A DNA stretch of 64,000 nt from Pseudocitrobacter cyperus (GTDB taxonomy: Bacteria > Pseudomonadota > Gammaproteobacteria > Enterobacterales > Enterobacteriaceae). This document shows, in pieces, positions 8,507-17,202 of this stretch (positions within the stretch are counted from its first letter, which is position 1; every line of letters begins with the position of its first letter). The notes beneath the pieces are model-generated. The model was not told the origin of the DNA. It saw only the letters and a list, made by a program, of their open reading frames with translations, and searched no databases. Location: assembly GCF_039889165.1 (NCBI RefSeq), contig NZ_JAYMYY010000001.1, positions 372,001 to 436,000 of the forward strand. The letters are read 5' to 3'. Position numbers and translations under genes: made by a program.

Positions 8507-9535
8507 ATGGCAATTGCAAAAAAAGTTACGATCAATGATGTCGCCCTGGCTGCGGGTGTGTCGGTGAGTACTGTCTCGCTGGTACTGAGCGGGAAAGGGC
8601 GGATCTCCAGCGCGACCGGTGAGCGGGTGTCTCAGGCTATCGACCAGTTGGGATTTGTGCGTAATCGGCAGGCAGTGTCTCTGCGCGGCGGTCAAACCGG
8701 TGTGATAGGGTTGATTGTCGGATCGCTGTCGTCACCGTTTTATGCGGAGCTGACGGCGGGACTGACGGCATCCCTTGAGTCACAGGGCAAAATGGTTTTT
8801 CTGACCCAGGGCGGGCGTAAAGGTGAAAATATGCTGGCGCGTTTTGATGCGCTGGTGGCTCAGGGCGTGGACGGGGTAGTAATCGCCGGGGCGGTGGATC
8901 AGGCATGCGAGCTGCGGGAAAAAGCGGAAGTGTCGCAAATCCCGCTGGTGTTTGCCTCCCGGGCCAGCTATCTCGATGAAGTGGATTTGATCCGCCCGGA
9001 TAATATGCAGGCAGCACAACTGGTGACGGAAGATTTAATCCGCCGGGGCCATCAGCGTATTGCCTGGCTCGGCGGTCGGAGTGCATCGTTAACCCGTGCA
9101 GAGCGTGTTGGCGGCTACTGTTCCACCCTGATTAAGTACGGCCTGCCGTTTCACAGTGAATGGGTTATCGAATGCGAGTCCAGCCAAAAGCAGGCTGCGG
9201 AGGCGATTACCGCTCTGCTGCGCCATAACCCGACCATTACCGCCGTGCTGTGCTACAACAATGTGATTGCGATGGGAGCCTGGTTTGGCCTGATGCGCGG
9301 CGGGCGTCAAAGCGGGGAAGAGAGCGTCGAGAGCTATTTTGACCAACGCGTGACGCTGGCGGCGTTTGCTGAAGTCCCTGAGGCTGCGCTGGATGATGTT
9401 CCGTTAACCTGGGTAACGACGCCGGCGCGTGAAATGGGTCAGAGTGTGGCGGAGCGGATTTTACAGCGGATCGAGACCGGGCAGATGTCGGCGCGTAATG
9501 TGATTATGCCGCCACGGCTGGTGGCAAGAAAATAG
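8507..9535 (+). CDS. malI: MalI, LacI-family repressor of malXY
   Basis: A 342-residue LacI/GalR-family repressor. The N-terminal helix-turn-helix (TINDVALAAGVSVSTVSLVLSG, given in two parts: TINDVALAAG then VSVSTVSLVLSG, residues about 8-29) is followed by the periplasmic-binding-protein-like effector domain. Start MAIAKKVTINDVA matches E. coli MalI. It is divergent from malX with two operators in between. In E. coli the uid (glucuronidase) genes follow malI; here ydgA follows directly, in the opposite direction, so the uid operon is absent from this position. Confidence 0.95.
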   Translation: MAIAKKVTINDVALAAGVSVSTVSLVLSGKGRISSATGERVSQAIDQLGFVRNRQAVSLRGGQTGVIGLIVGSLSSPFYAELTAGLTASLESQGKMVFLTQGGRKGENMLARFDALVAQGVDGVVIAGAVDQACELREKAEVSQIPLVFASRASYLDEVDLIRPDNMQAAQLVTEDLIRRGHQRIAWLGGRSASLTRAERVGGYCSTLIKYGLPFHSEWVIECESSQKQAAEAITALLRHNPTITAVLCYNNVIAMGAWFGLMRGGRQSGEESVESYFDQRVTLAAFAEVPEAALDDVPLTWVTTPAREMGQSVAERILQRIETGQMSARNVIMPPRLVARK

Positions 9536-9553
9536 CCCCTCGGTTGAGGGGCT
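9534..9553. terminator. Hairpin between convergent malI and ydgA
   Basis: AGCCCCTC-GGTT-GAGGGGCT is a perfect 8-bp stem overlapping the malI stop codon. On the minus strand it is followed by a TATTTTCTT tract, so it terminates ydgA better than malI. It is probably bidirectional. Confidence 0.7.
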
Positions 9554-9560
9554 ACGTGGT

Positions 9561-11105
9561 TTACTGCGCCGGCGCCGTGACAGGCGGCTCGCTCGGTGTT
9601 GCAGGAGCTTGCGGTTCGCTTTCCTGAATCGCCGGTGCCTGTAAACCGAACATCCCGGCAAATTCGTCCAGCGGCATCTTATTGCCATTGAGCGTTACCA
9701 TTCCGTTAGCGTACTGCAGGCTGGATGTCACCTGGTTATCTTCGGTGGAGGTCAGGCGGAACATCTGGCCCATTGCGGCAAAGCCTTTAACCTGCTGACT
9801 TGCCAGCTTACTGGCTTCTTCCTGCTGATAACCTTCCAGTTTCGCTATCTGGGTCATAAATTCGGTTGCCATATCCATCGGGATCACCAGTTTACCGTCC
9901 AGCGATTTCACCAACGTGTCAACCTGCTGGGCGAGCGTTTGAACCGGCTGTGTGGACTGGGTTGGATCTTTCAGCAATAGCGACAGATTCAGCGTGGTTT
10001 CACCCTTGCTGTTTTTCCAGCTCAGCGGTGCGACGGTAATTGACGGGTCGCCTTTCAGCAGTACCGGCAGAGCGCTGAAGAACGCTTCGGTGATTTTTTC
10101 CTGATACAGTTCCGGGTTGTTTTGCAGATCCGGTTGCGCGAGCAGTGCCTGTGCCTGGGCGTTATATTGCTGGCTAAACTGGTGCCACGCCTGGCCGTCG
10201 ATATTGCCGACTTTCAGCGTCAGTTTGCCGCTGCCCATGTCCTGGCTTTGTAGTTTCAGGCTGTTAACCGCGTAATCCAGTTGGCTGTTAACTTTTTTAC
10301 CATCGTCAGAAAGGTCGGATTTACCATCCAGCGTCATGCCTTCCAGAACGGTCAGCTCTTTGCCTTCCACCGAGACCGAGACTTTATCCAGGCTGATTTT
10401 CTGGTTGCCGATGCGTTCGTTAAAGCTCGCCAGTTTGCTGCTGCCTTCGGTTTTCAGATTATTGAAGGTGAGCTGTACTTTCTGATTGTATTCGTTGACC
10501 GCGTTCACCAGGGCGCTTTCCGCTTCCCCGGTGAGAGAGACAACGTTGCCATCACGGTCAGCCGAAAGTTCAAAATCACCGCCGCTAAACGCGACTTTCT
10601 CGGCCTCTTTCTCGTAGTTCAGCGGTTTGAGGTTGATAGCAGAGTGCGTGTCGCCGCTGTAGCTGATTCGGGTATCGACCACAAACGGCGTTTCGCCTTT
10701 TGCAATATCAAACAACGGCTTTGTGACGTCGTTATTGACCAGCGTGGTATTCACCGAAGCCATCGATGGAAGGAGATTAAAACGTTTTAGCGCCGCCAGC
10801 GGGAACGGGCCATGATCGACATCTTCATTCAATACGACGCTTTGACCCGGTTTCAGCAGGGCTTTCTCTGCGCCAGCGATTGGCTTCACTACCATTTTGA
10901 GTTGGCTGCTAAAGATGCCGCGCTGGTAATCCTGATAGCTTAGCTCCAGGCCTGCTTCCGGAGCAGTACGTTTCAGTTGGTCATTGGCCTGTGCCACCAT
11001 GTCCGCAAAACGGCTTTCCAGTTGTTTTCCGGTGTACCAGGCTCCGCCCGTCCAGATAACACCCAATGCAACAACAACCCCAACAGCGACCAGCGATTTT
11101 TTCAT
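9561..11105 (-). CDS. ydgA: YdgA, DUF945 protein
   Basis: A 514-residue DUF945 protein matching E. coli YdgA. One hydrophobic segment near the N terminus (about residues 4-24, VAVGVVVALGVIWTGGAW) anchors or exports it; the rest is a large, mostly beta-rich, probably periplasmic domain. The C terminus is Pro/Ala/Glu-rich (PQAPATPSEPPVTAPAQ). The function is not established. It lies about 100 bp downstream of manA on the same strand and converges on malI. Confidence 0.9.
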   Translation of the reverse strand: MKKSLVAVGVVVALGVIWTGGAWYTGKQLESRFADMVAQANDQLKRTAPEAGLELSYQDYQRGIFSSQLKMVVKPIAGAEKALLKPGQSVVLNEDVDHGPFPLAALKRFNLLPSMASVNTTLVNNDVTKPLFDIAKGETPFVVDTRISYSGDTHSAINLKPLNYEKEAEKVAFSGGDFELSADRDGNVVSLTGEAESALVNAVNEYNQKVQLTFNNLKTEGSSKLASFNERIGNQKISLDKVSVSVEGKELTVLEGMTLDGKSDLSDDGKKVNSQLDYAVNSLKLQSQDMGSGKLTLKVGNIDGQAWHQFSQQYNAQAQALLAQPDLQNNPELYQEKITEAFFSALPVLLKGDPSITVAPLSWKNSKGETTLNLSLLLKDPTQSTQPVQTLAQQVDTLVKSLDGKLVIPMDMATEFMTQIAKLEGYQQEEASKLASQQVKGFAAMGQMFRLTSTEDNQVTSSLQYANGMVTLNGNKMPLDEFAGMFGLQAPAIQESEPQAPATPSEPPVTAPAQ

Positions 11106-11126
11106 AGCATTTATCCATAAATTGAA

Positions 11127-11151
11127 ACCGGGCGAGATCGTCTCGCCCGGT
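11127..11151. terminator. Intergenic palindrome between manA and ydgA
   Basis: ACCGGGCGAGA-TCG-TCTCGCCCGGT, an 11-bp perfect stem with a 3-base loop. On the minus strand it is followed by TTCAATTTAT. It may terminate manA or be a REP-like unit. It uses the same CCGGGC words as the other dispersed hairpins of this window. Confidence 0.6.
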
Positions 11152-11204
11152 TATGACATAAGGCTGTATTTAAGATTAGCAAGCCCACGCTAAAACTTCA
11201 GTAT

Positions 11205-12383
11205 TTACTTCAGCTTATTATAGACCCGCGCCAGATTGCCGCTGCCGCTTACCTCAACCGGTGATTCCGCGGCGCTGATAAATGCCGATTCTCCTGGCTT
11301 CAACGTGAGCGACTTTCCGTCTTTAGTGAGGGTGGCTTCGCCTTGTACACAGAACAGAATGGCGGCGCTCTGCTGGGCAATGATGGTCGGCTGTGCGCTG
11401 AGATCGTGCAGTGAAAAAGCGAAATCGTCGACCGGGATCGGGAAGTCCAGCTCTGGGCCATTTTTCACCGGCTGGGTCAGCAACTCCGCGGCGGGTTTGG
11501 CAACAAATTTTACGTTGGCAACCAGTTCCGGAATATCGATATATTTCGGCGTCAGACCGGCGCGCAGGACGTTGTCAGAGTTGGCCATCACTTCCAGCGC
11601 GGTGCCCTGAAGGTAAGCGTGCGGCGTTTCGGCGAACAGGAACATCGCTTCGCCTGGATTGAGTTTCACCACGTTTAACAGCAGCGGCGAGAACAAGCCG
11701 CTGTCGTCCGGGTAAAATTCAGAAATCACGCGGATGGTCTGCCAGGGTTCGCCATGTTGATTTTCCAGTGCGGAACGCAGGATTGCCAGCGCGTGAGCTT
11801 TCTCTTCTCCCTGCATATTCAGCAGGCTGGCGAAGAGGGCGCTCAGACGCTCGCCGTTCGGATTTTCCAGGAAGTGCGCAATGGCCTGGTGCGCACCGGC
11901 AACGGGTTGCAGCAGGGATACAATCTCGCTGAACTCGCGAAACGCATTCATCGCCAGGAAAGGGGTCAGTGCGAAGACCAGCTCAGGTTTATGGTTCGGA
12001 TCTTTATAGTTACGTTCAGCAGCATCCATTGGGATCCCAGCCGCGTTCTCTTTAGCAAAGCCAATTTCCGAGGCGCGTTTGTTCGGGTGCACCTGGATGG
12101 AGAGCGGCTGTGCGGCGCACAGGACTTTAAACAAGAACGGCAGTTCGCCAAAACGGTCAGCGACATCGCGGCCCAGAAGCGTCGCTTTGTCCGCATCAAT
12201 CACCTCGCGCAGCGAACGCACGACGCCCTGGTTATCGGTGATTTTTGAGCTGCTTTTCGGATGCGCGCCCATCCACAATTCGGCCATTGGCAGATTATCG
12301 GGGTTGGCGATTCCGTAGAGTTCCGTTAACGCACTTTTACTGCCCCAGGCGTAGTTTTGCACTGAGTTAATGAGTTTTTGCAT
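11205..12383 (-). CDS. manA: Mannose-6-phosphate isomerase
   Basis: ManA interconverts mannose-6-phosphate and fructose-6-phosphate and is a zinc-dependent type I phosphomannose isomerase. The zinc-binding QVHPNK stretch (about residues 97-102) and the NYKDPNHKPELV signature (about 126-137) are seen. The frame is open 66 bp further upstream, but the ATG at 12381-12383 gives MQKLINSVQNYAWGSK, as in E. coli, and is used. The resulting 392 residues agree with E. coli (391). It is divergent from fumA, with a shared intergenic region of about 220 bp. Confidence 0.96.
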   Translation of the reverse strand: MQKLINSVQNYAWGSKSALTELYGIANPDNLPMAELWMGAHPKSSSKITDNQGVVRSLREVIDADKATLLGRDVADRFGELPFLFKVLCAAQPLSIQVHPNKRASEIGFAKENAAGIPMDAAERNYKDPNHKPELVFALTPFLAMNAFREFSEIVSLLQPVAGAHQAIAHFLENPNGERLSALFASLLNMQGEEKAHALAILRSALENQHGEPWQTIRVISEFYPDDSGLFSPLLLNVVKLNPGEAMFLFAETPHAYLQGTALEVMANSDNVLRAGLTPKYIDIPELVANVKFVAKPAAELLTQPVKNGPELDFPIPVDDFAFSLHDLSAQPTIIAQQSAAILFCVQGEATLTKDGKSLTLKPGESAFISAAESPVEVSGSGNLARVYNKLK

Positions 12384-12601
12384 TATCAAGCCCTGTATCA
12401 ATGTGGATTCTTTGGCGGTATTAAAGCAATAAATGCGCTTCGGCGTCACCGGAAAAATAAAAAGTCGTACTAGTCTCAGTTTTTGTTAAAAAATTGTGTA
12501 CGATAGGGTGACTCGCTTTTGAGCCGGGCAAATGGATTCGTGCTCTGCATGTTTGCCCTGGATACGCAAAAACATTACCTGAAGCAGTAAGTGAGAATAC
12601 A

Positions 12602-14248
12602 ATGTCGAACAAACCTTTTTACTATCAGGATCCTTTTCCACTGAAAAAGGATGAAACCGAGTATTACCTCCTCAGTTCCGATTACGTCTCCGTCGAAGAG
12701 TTTGCCGGCCAGGAAGTGCTGAAAGTTGACCCGCAGGCCCTGACGCTCCTTGCCAAACACGCCTTCCACGACGCCTCCTTTATGCTCCGTCCCGCACATC
12801 AGCAGCAGGTGGCCGATATCCTCAGCGACCCGGAAGCCAGCGAAAACGATAAGTACGTGGCGCTCCAGTTTCTGCGTAACTCTGACATCGCTGCTAAAGG
12901 CATTCTGCCAACCTGTCAGGATACCGGCACGGCGATTATCGTCGGTAAAAAAGGCCAGCGCGTATGGACGGGCGGCGGTGATGAAGCTGCCTTGTCGCGT
13001 GGGGTATATGACACCTTTATTGAAGATAACCTGCGCTACTCGCAAAACGCCCCGCTGGATATGTACAAAGAGGTTAATACGGGCACCAACCTGCCAGCGC
13101 AGATTGATCTCTACAGCGTTGATGGCGACGAGTACAAGTTCCTGTGTGTGGCGAAAGGCGGCGGTTCTGCCAACAAAACCTATCTTTATCAGGAAACCAA
13201 GGCGCTGATCACCCCGGCAAAACTGAAAAATTACCTGGTTGAGAAAATGCGGACACTCGGGACTGCGGCCTGCCCGCCGTATCACATCGCGTTTGTGATT
13301 GGCGGCACGTCTGCGGAAATGACGCTGAAAACCGTGAAAATGGCCTCAACCAAATATTATGATGGCTTGCCGACGGAAGGGAACGAGCACGGTCAGGCGT
13401 TCCGCGATATTGAACTCGAAAAAGAGTTGCTGGTAGAGGCGCAAAATCTTGGTCTTGGCGCACAGTTCGGCGGCAAATACTTTGCTCATGACATCCGCGT
13501 GATTCGTCTGCCGCGCCATGGCGCTTCCTGCCCGGTCGGCATGGGGGTCTCTTGCTCCGCAGACCGTAACATTAAAGCCAAAATCAACCGCGACGGTATC
13601 TGGATCGAAAAACTGGAGAGCAACCCGGGTAAATACATTCCGGAATCACTGCGTAAAGCGGGCGAGGGTGAAGCGGTCAAAGTTGACCTCAACCGCCCGA
13701 TGAGCGAAATCCTCAAACAGCTTTCGCAATATCCCGTCTCCACGCGCTTGTCGCTTTCCGGCACCATTATCGTTGGCCGCGATATCGCCCATGCGAAACT
13801 AAAAGAACGCATGGATAGCGGCGAAGGTCTGCCGCAGTACATTAAAGATCATCCGATTTATTACGCAGGCCCGGCCAAAACGCCGGAAGGCTATGCCTCT
13901 GGTTCGCTTGGCCCAACCACGGCGGGGCGTATGGACAGCTACGTTGACCAGCTTCAATCGCATGGCGGCAGTATGATCATGCTGGCGAAAGGCAACCGTA
14001 GTCAGCAAGTGACCGACGCCTGCCACAAGCATGGTGGTTTCTACCTCGGTAGCATCGGCGGCCCGGCAGCGGTACTGGCGCAAAGCAGTATCAAGAGTCT
14101 GGAGTGTGTGGAATACCCAGAACTGGGAATGGAAGCCATCTGGAAAATCGAAGTGGAAGACTTCCCGGCGTTTATTCTTGTCGATGACAAGGGGAATGAT
14201 TTCTTCCAGCAGATTCAGGCCTCGCAATGCACCCGCTGCGTGAAATGA
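12602..14248 (+). CDS. fumA: FumA, class I [4Fe-4S] fumarate hydratase
   Basis: FumA hydrates fumarate to malate in the TCA cycle and is an oxygen-sensitive iron-sulfur enzyme. The 548 residues equal the E. coli length. The three cluster cysteines fall exactly at 105 (ILPTCQDTG), 224 (GTAACPPYH) and 318 (GVSCSADRN). fumC follows, as in E. coli, but the spacer has grown to about 550 bp because of an inserted element that breaks the fumA terminator (see 14267-14683). It could equally be called FumB-type by sequence; position makes it fumA. Confidence 0.95.
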   Translation: MSNKPFYYQDPFPLKKDETEYYLLSSDYVSVEEFAGQEVLKVDPQALTLLAKHAFHDASFMLRPAHQQQVADILSDPEASENDKYVALQFLRNSDIAAKGILPTCQDTGTAIIVGKKGQRVWTGGGDEAALSRGVYDTFIEDNLRYSQNAPLDMYKEVNTGTNLPAQIDLYSVDGDEYKFLCVAKGGGSANKTYLYQETKALITPAKLKNYLVEKMRTLGTAACPPYHIAFVIGGTSAEMTLKTVKMASTKYYDGLPTEGNEHGQAFRDIELEKELLVEAQNLGLGAQFGGKYFAHDIRVIRLPRHGASCPVGMGVSCSADRNIKAKINRDGIWIEKLESNPGKYIPESLRKAGEGEAVKVDLNRPMSEILKQLSQYPVSTRLSLSGTIIVGRDIAHAKLKERMDSGEGLPQYIKDHPIYYAGPAKTPEGYASGSLGPTTAGRMDSYVDQLQSHGGSMIMLAKGNRSQQVTDACHKHGGFYLGSIGGPAAVLAQSSIKSLECVEYPELGMEAIWKIEVEDFPAFILVDDKGNDFFQQIQASQCTRCVK

Positions 14249-14254
14249 GATAGC

Positions 14255-14266
14255 CGCCCTACGGGG
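14255..14266. repeat. Left target-site duplication (12 bp)
   Basis: CGCCCTACGGGG, identical to 14684-14695. The pair flanks the 417-bp element exactly at its inverted ends. Confidence 0.9.
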
Positions 14267-14683
14267 TAATGCTAGTCAGTTAAGGGCAGATTTACTTTCC
14301 GGTATATCTGCCCGTAGCACTCCTTGTTCACACCACCCATATAGATGCCACCAACACCATGCAGCCTTTGGGCTAACAGCAGAAGCCTAAGTTTCTGAAA
14401 CCGATGAGTCCCCGCTGGAAATCGGCGAATCGGAGAATGGAAGACAAGGTCAGGCCGCCATGGATGGCGGACTGAGGCGAACCGAGACAGGACGTCGAGT
14501 TTCGCCGTGCCGCAGGCTGGAGTTCGGAGATGAGCGCAGTGTGAAGCACCGATTTCCCCGCGGGGCCGCGGGGATTGCGAAGGGGGGCGCGGTCGCCCCC
14601 CTTTGCCCGTTCACTGACGCTGATGTTTCATGTTCTGCAAAACATAAAGTGAACGGAATTTCGCGCATAACTGACAAGCATTA
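14267..14683. mobile_element. 417-bp non-autonomous element with IS4-like ends (MITE)
   Basis: Left end TAATGCTAGTCAGTTA (14267-14282) and right end TAACTGACAAGCATTA (14668-14683) are inverted repeats with 15 of 16 bases matching. A 12-bp direct repeat flanks them. The ends resemble those I recall for IS4 (TAATGC...TCAGTTAAG), and 11-13 bp duplications are typical of IS4. No transposase can be encoded in 417 bp, so this would be moved in trans. The inside is GC-rich and structured: a stem-loop GGGCAGAT...ATCTGCCC at 14284-14313, a GCCGCCATGGATGGCGG palindrome near 14455, and a CCCCGCGGGGCCGCGGGG block near 14557. Short frames inside lack support as genes. Confidence 0.85.
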
Positions 14684-14695
14684 CGCCCTACGGGG
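14684..14695. repeat. Right target-site duplication (12 bp)
   Basis: CGCCCTACGGGG, identical to 14255-14266; it directly abuts the right inverted end. Confidence 0.9.
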
Positions 14696-14794
14696 CGGTT
14701 TTTTTATCCATAAAGGCGTAAAACCTTCCATAATTAAAAATGGTTTGCATGAGCAATGTCACTTCACAATCACTTTGATATCAAGGAGAAAGTA

Positions 14795-16198
14795 ATGACA
14801 ACGACACGCCGCGAGAACGACTCAATGGGTCATATCGACGTCCCTCTCGACAAATTATGGGGCGCCCAAACCCAACGATCGCTGGAGCATTTTCGTATCT
14901 CTACCGAGAAAATGCCGGTCTCGCTGATCCACGCTCTGGCGCTGACAAAGCGCGCGGCGGCGAAGGTAAACCAGGATTTAGGCCTGCTGTCGGCAGAGAA
15001 AGCGGCCGCCATTATTCGTGCGGCGGATGAAGTGTTGGCAGGTGAACATGCCGATGAGTTTCCGCTGGCAATCTGGCAAACCGGCTCGGGTACGCAGACC
15101 AATATGAACATGAACGAAGTGCTGGCCAACCGGGCAAGCGAGCTATTGGGTGGCGTGCGCGGAATGGAACGCAAGGTTCACCCTAATGACGATGTGAACA
15201 AGAGCCAGAGTTCTAACGATGTTTTCCCCACCGCGATGCATGTGGCGGCGGTGATTGGCCTGCGGACTCAGCTTATCCCACAGCTAAATATGCTGAAAAC
15301 GACCCTGCATCAGAAATCGGAGGCCTTCCGGGATATCGTCAAAATTGGCCGCACCCATCTACAGGATGCGACGCCGCTGACGCTGGGGCAGGAGTTTTCC
15401 GGCTGGGTGGCAATGCTTGAGCACAATCTGAAGCATATCGAACTGAGTCTGCCGCACATTAGCGAACTGGCGCTGGGTGGCACGGCGGTTGGCACTGGCC
15501 TGAACACCCACCCTGAATATGCCGTTCGTGTGGCGAAAGAACTGGCGGAATTTACTCATCAGCCTTTTGTCACCGCCCCTAACAAATTTGAAGCGCTGGC
15601 AACCTGCGACGCGCTGGTTCACGCCCACGGCGCGCTGAAGGGTTTAGCCGCGTCGCTGATGAAAATCGCTAATGATATCCGCTGGCTGGCTTCCGGCCCG
15701 CGCTGTGGTATTGGCGAACTTGCCATTCCTGAGAATGAGCCGGGTTCCTCCATCATGCCCGGAAAGGTCAATCCGACCCAGTGTGAAGCGATGACCATGC
15801 TGTGCTGCCAGGTGATGGGGAATGATGTGGCTATCAACATGGGCGGTGCGTCGGGGAACTTTGAGCTGAACGTCTATCGCCCGATGATCATCCATAACTT
15901 CCTGCAATCCATCCGTCTGCTGGCCGACGGCATGGAGAGCTTCAACGAACACTGTGCGCAGGGGATCGAACCCCGGCGCGAGCGAATTGATCGGTTGCTC
16001 AATGAGTCGTTGATGCTGGTGACGGCCCTTAACACACATATTGGCTACGACAAAGCCGCCGAAATTGCTAAAAAAGCGCATAAAGAAGGGCTGACCCTGA
16101 AAGCCTCGGCACTGTCGCTTGGCTATCTGACGGAAGCCGAGTTCGACAGTTGGGTTCGCCCGGAAGCGATGGTTGGTAGCCTGCCTGTTAAAAATTAA
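14795..16198 (+). CDS. fumC: FumC, class II fumarate hydratase
   Basis: FumC is the oxygen-stable, iron-independent fumarase. It belongs to the fumarase/aspartase superfamily, whose signature GSSIMPGKVNP is present (about residues 318-328), together with TNMNMNEV and SSNDVFPTAMH. The frame opens upstream, but the ATG at 14795 has AGGAGA 6 bp before it and yields 467 residues starting MTTTRRENDSMGHID, the E. coli length and start region. Its last four bases overlap the end of tus, which is convergent. The insertion upstream leaves about 90 bp of native sequence before the start codon, so upstream promoter elements may be displaced. Confidence 0.96.
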   Translation: MTTTRRENDSMGHIDVPLDKLWGAQTQRSLEHFRISTEKMPVSLIHALALTKRAAAKVNQDLGLLSAEKAAAIIRAADEVLAGEHADEFPLAIWQTGSGTQTNMNMNEVLANRASELLGGVRGMERKVHPNDDVNKSQSSNDVFPTAMHVAAVIGLRTQLIPQLNMLKTTLHQKSEAFRDIVKIGRTHLQDATPLTLGQEFSGWVAMLEHNLKHIELSLPHISELALGGTAVGTGLNTHPEYAVRVAKELAEFTHQPFVTAPNKFEALATCDALVHAHGALKGLAASLMKIANDIRWLASGPRCGIGELAIPENEPGSSIMPGKVNPTQCEAMTMLCCQVMGNDVAINMGGASGNFELNVYRPMIIHNFLQSIRLLADGMESFNEHCAQGIEPRRERIDRLLNESLMLVTALNTHIGYDKAAEIAKKAHKEGLTLKASALSLGYLTEAEFDSWVRPEAMVGSLPVKN

Positions 16199-17127
16199 TC
16201 GGTCGCCAGCCACAGGTGCAGCCGCGGGATAATCAACTGTAGCGGCTGCGCCAGAGGTTTATGGCGATACTGAACGTTATCGGCGTCGTAATTCAGCAGC
16301 TCGCCTAAATCGGGCACGCTGACCCCACCTCTGCCGGACACCAAAGCAATCAATGGCGCGGGGCAGGCATACTGTACCTGTTTCTGCTCCCCCGCATACC
16401 AGACCCGCGCAATGGGCTGGACTTTCACCGGGCGCTTGATCTTCAGCCGCGCCTTCTGCGGCAGCGCCGCCACATCCTGATACTCCCGTTCCAGCTTTGC
16501 CTGCCACTGCTCACGCGTCCATGGCGGCACGGAACGCGGCGAACGCAGGCTTTTTTCTAACTGCGCCAGCACCTCGTCGCGGGTGAGATTTTTGATGATA
16601 TGTTTATTCGCCCAGCCAAAACGGATGGTGCTCGGATCGTCCAGCAGGGTGAGAGTGCGATAGGCATTGAGCGTGATAAGCCCGGGCAGATGGCGGTGAA
16701 CCCAATCAAAACGGGCAACGGAAGGTAGCCCGGAATCGACGGTGATAATCTTCTCAAACTCGGCTTTCAGCTCATTTATGCGGGAAATACGGTCTCGCAG
16801 CGCCTCGTGTTGTGACGTTGTCACGTTAAGGCAAATAGCGCCGGGCAGACGCACGGCGGCTTTGCTGCTGCGGGCCTCCGACTGCTGTTGGATAAACAGA
16901 TGGCCGAAGTGCTGTAATGCCATAACCAGCGCGTTTTTACCTATATGCTGTACGACCGCAATTTCTGACAACGGCGCATGTTCATCTTCTTTGCGCACTT
17001 CCGGCAACTCAAAAATGCGCGCCGCCAGTAAACGGCATTCTGCCAGTTGTTCACGTACAGCGAGCAGCTCGCGTTCAAGCAGGCGAAAGGTACTGGTTAA
17101 GCGTTCGACAAGGTCATAACTGGCCAT
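16195..17127 (-). CDS. tus: Tus, replication terminus-binding protein
   Basis: Tus binds Ter sites and blocks DnaB helicase approaching from one side, giving polar fork arrest. The 310-residue protein keeps the conserved core: LPEVRKEDEHAPL (about residues 41-53), HLFIQQQSEARSSKAAVRLPG, VHRHLPGLITLNAYRTL, GWANKHIIKNL and KIKRPVKVQPIARVWY. E. coli Tus is 309 residues. The N-terminal 60 residues and the region near 100 are more diverged. A Ter site lies just upstream, as TerB does in E. coli, where binding autoregulates tus. Confidence 0.96.
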   Translation of the reverse strand: MASYDLVERLTSTFRLLERELLAVREQLAECRLLAARIFELPEVRKEDEHAPLSEIAVVQHIGKNALVMALQHFGHLFIQQQSEARSSKAAVRLPGAICLNVTTSQHEALRDRISRINELKAEFEKIITVDSGLPSVARFDWVHRHLPGLITLNAYRTLTLLDDPSTIRFGWANKHIIKNLTRDEVLAQLEKSLRSPRSVPPWTREQWQAKLEREYQDVAALPQKARLKIKRPVKVQPIARVWYAGEQKQVQYACPAPLIALVSGRGGVSVPDLGELLNYDADNVQYRHKPLAQPLQLIIPRLHLWLATD

Positions 17128-17137
17128 ATCACCCTCA

Positions 17138-17153
17138 TTAGTTACAACATACT
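17138..17153 (-). promoter_or_regulatory. Ter replication-arrest site (TerB-like)
   Basis: Read on the minus strand, AGTATGTTGTAACTAA matches the Ter core AGNATGTTGTAACTAA at every specified position, and it starts 11 bp upstream of tus as TerB does. The G/C(6) end, the non-permissive face, is at the high-coordinate side. Forks moving from right to left in this window should therefore be blocked and forks moving left to right should pass. Confidence 0.95.
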
Positions 17154-17202
17154 TTTTGATTGTTGCACTATAGCCCGGGATTAAGCTCTGTGCAAACTCT
17201 CG

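Larger units (their letters stand above)
14251..14703 (+). terminator. fumA rho-independent terminator, split by an insertion
   Basis: The left part (CCGCCCTACGGGG, ending at 14266) and the right part (CGCCCTACGGGGCGG plus seven T, from 14684) overlap by a 12-bp repeat. Removing the intervening DNA and one copy of the repeat restores CCGCCC-TACG-GGGCGG-TTTTTTT, a textbook terminator just past the fumA stop. As it stands, the right copy alone keeps most of the hairpin and the T tract; the left copy lacks a T tract. Confidence 0.85.

Noticed and set aside
10281..10790. 169-codon plus-strand frame opposite ydgA
   Set aside because: Antisense to a conserved gene; Phe/Val-rich composition typical of a reverse-frame artefact.
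12384..12449. N-terminal extension of manA by 22 codons
   Set aside because: The ATG at 12383 gives the family start MQKLINSVQNYAWG; the extension has no family counterpart.
12575..13285. 236-codon frame on the minus strand inside fumA
   Set aside because: Shadow of the highly biased fumA coding sequence; fumA has all three cluster cysteines at the right positions.
14267..14683. Reading the inserted element as a P4-type satellite or ash-like gene remnant
   Set aside because: Ash/Icd-like frames came to mind from the internal composition, but the precise inverted ends and target duplication are better explained by a MITE, and I cannot confirm the similarity.
14450..14795. Overlapping short frames (75 and 111 codons) inside the MITE and its right flank
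   Set aside because: They use both strands of a palindromic GC-rich region, have no ribosome-binding site, and one runs over the target duplication into fumC. Likely non-coding.
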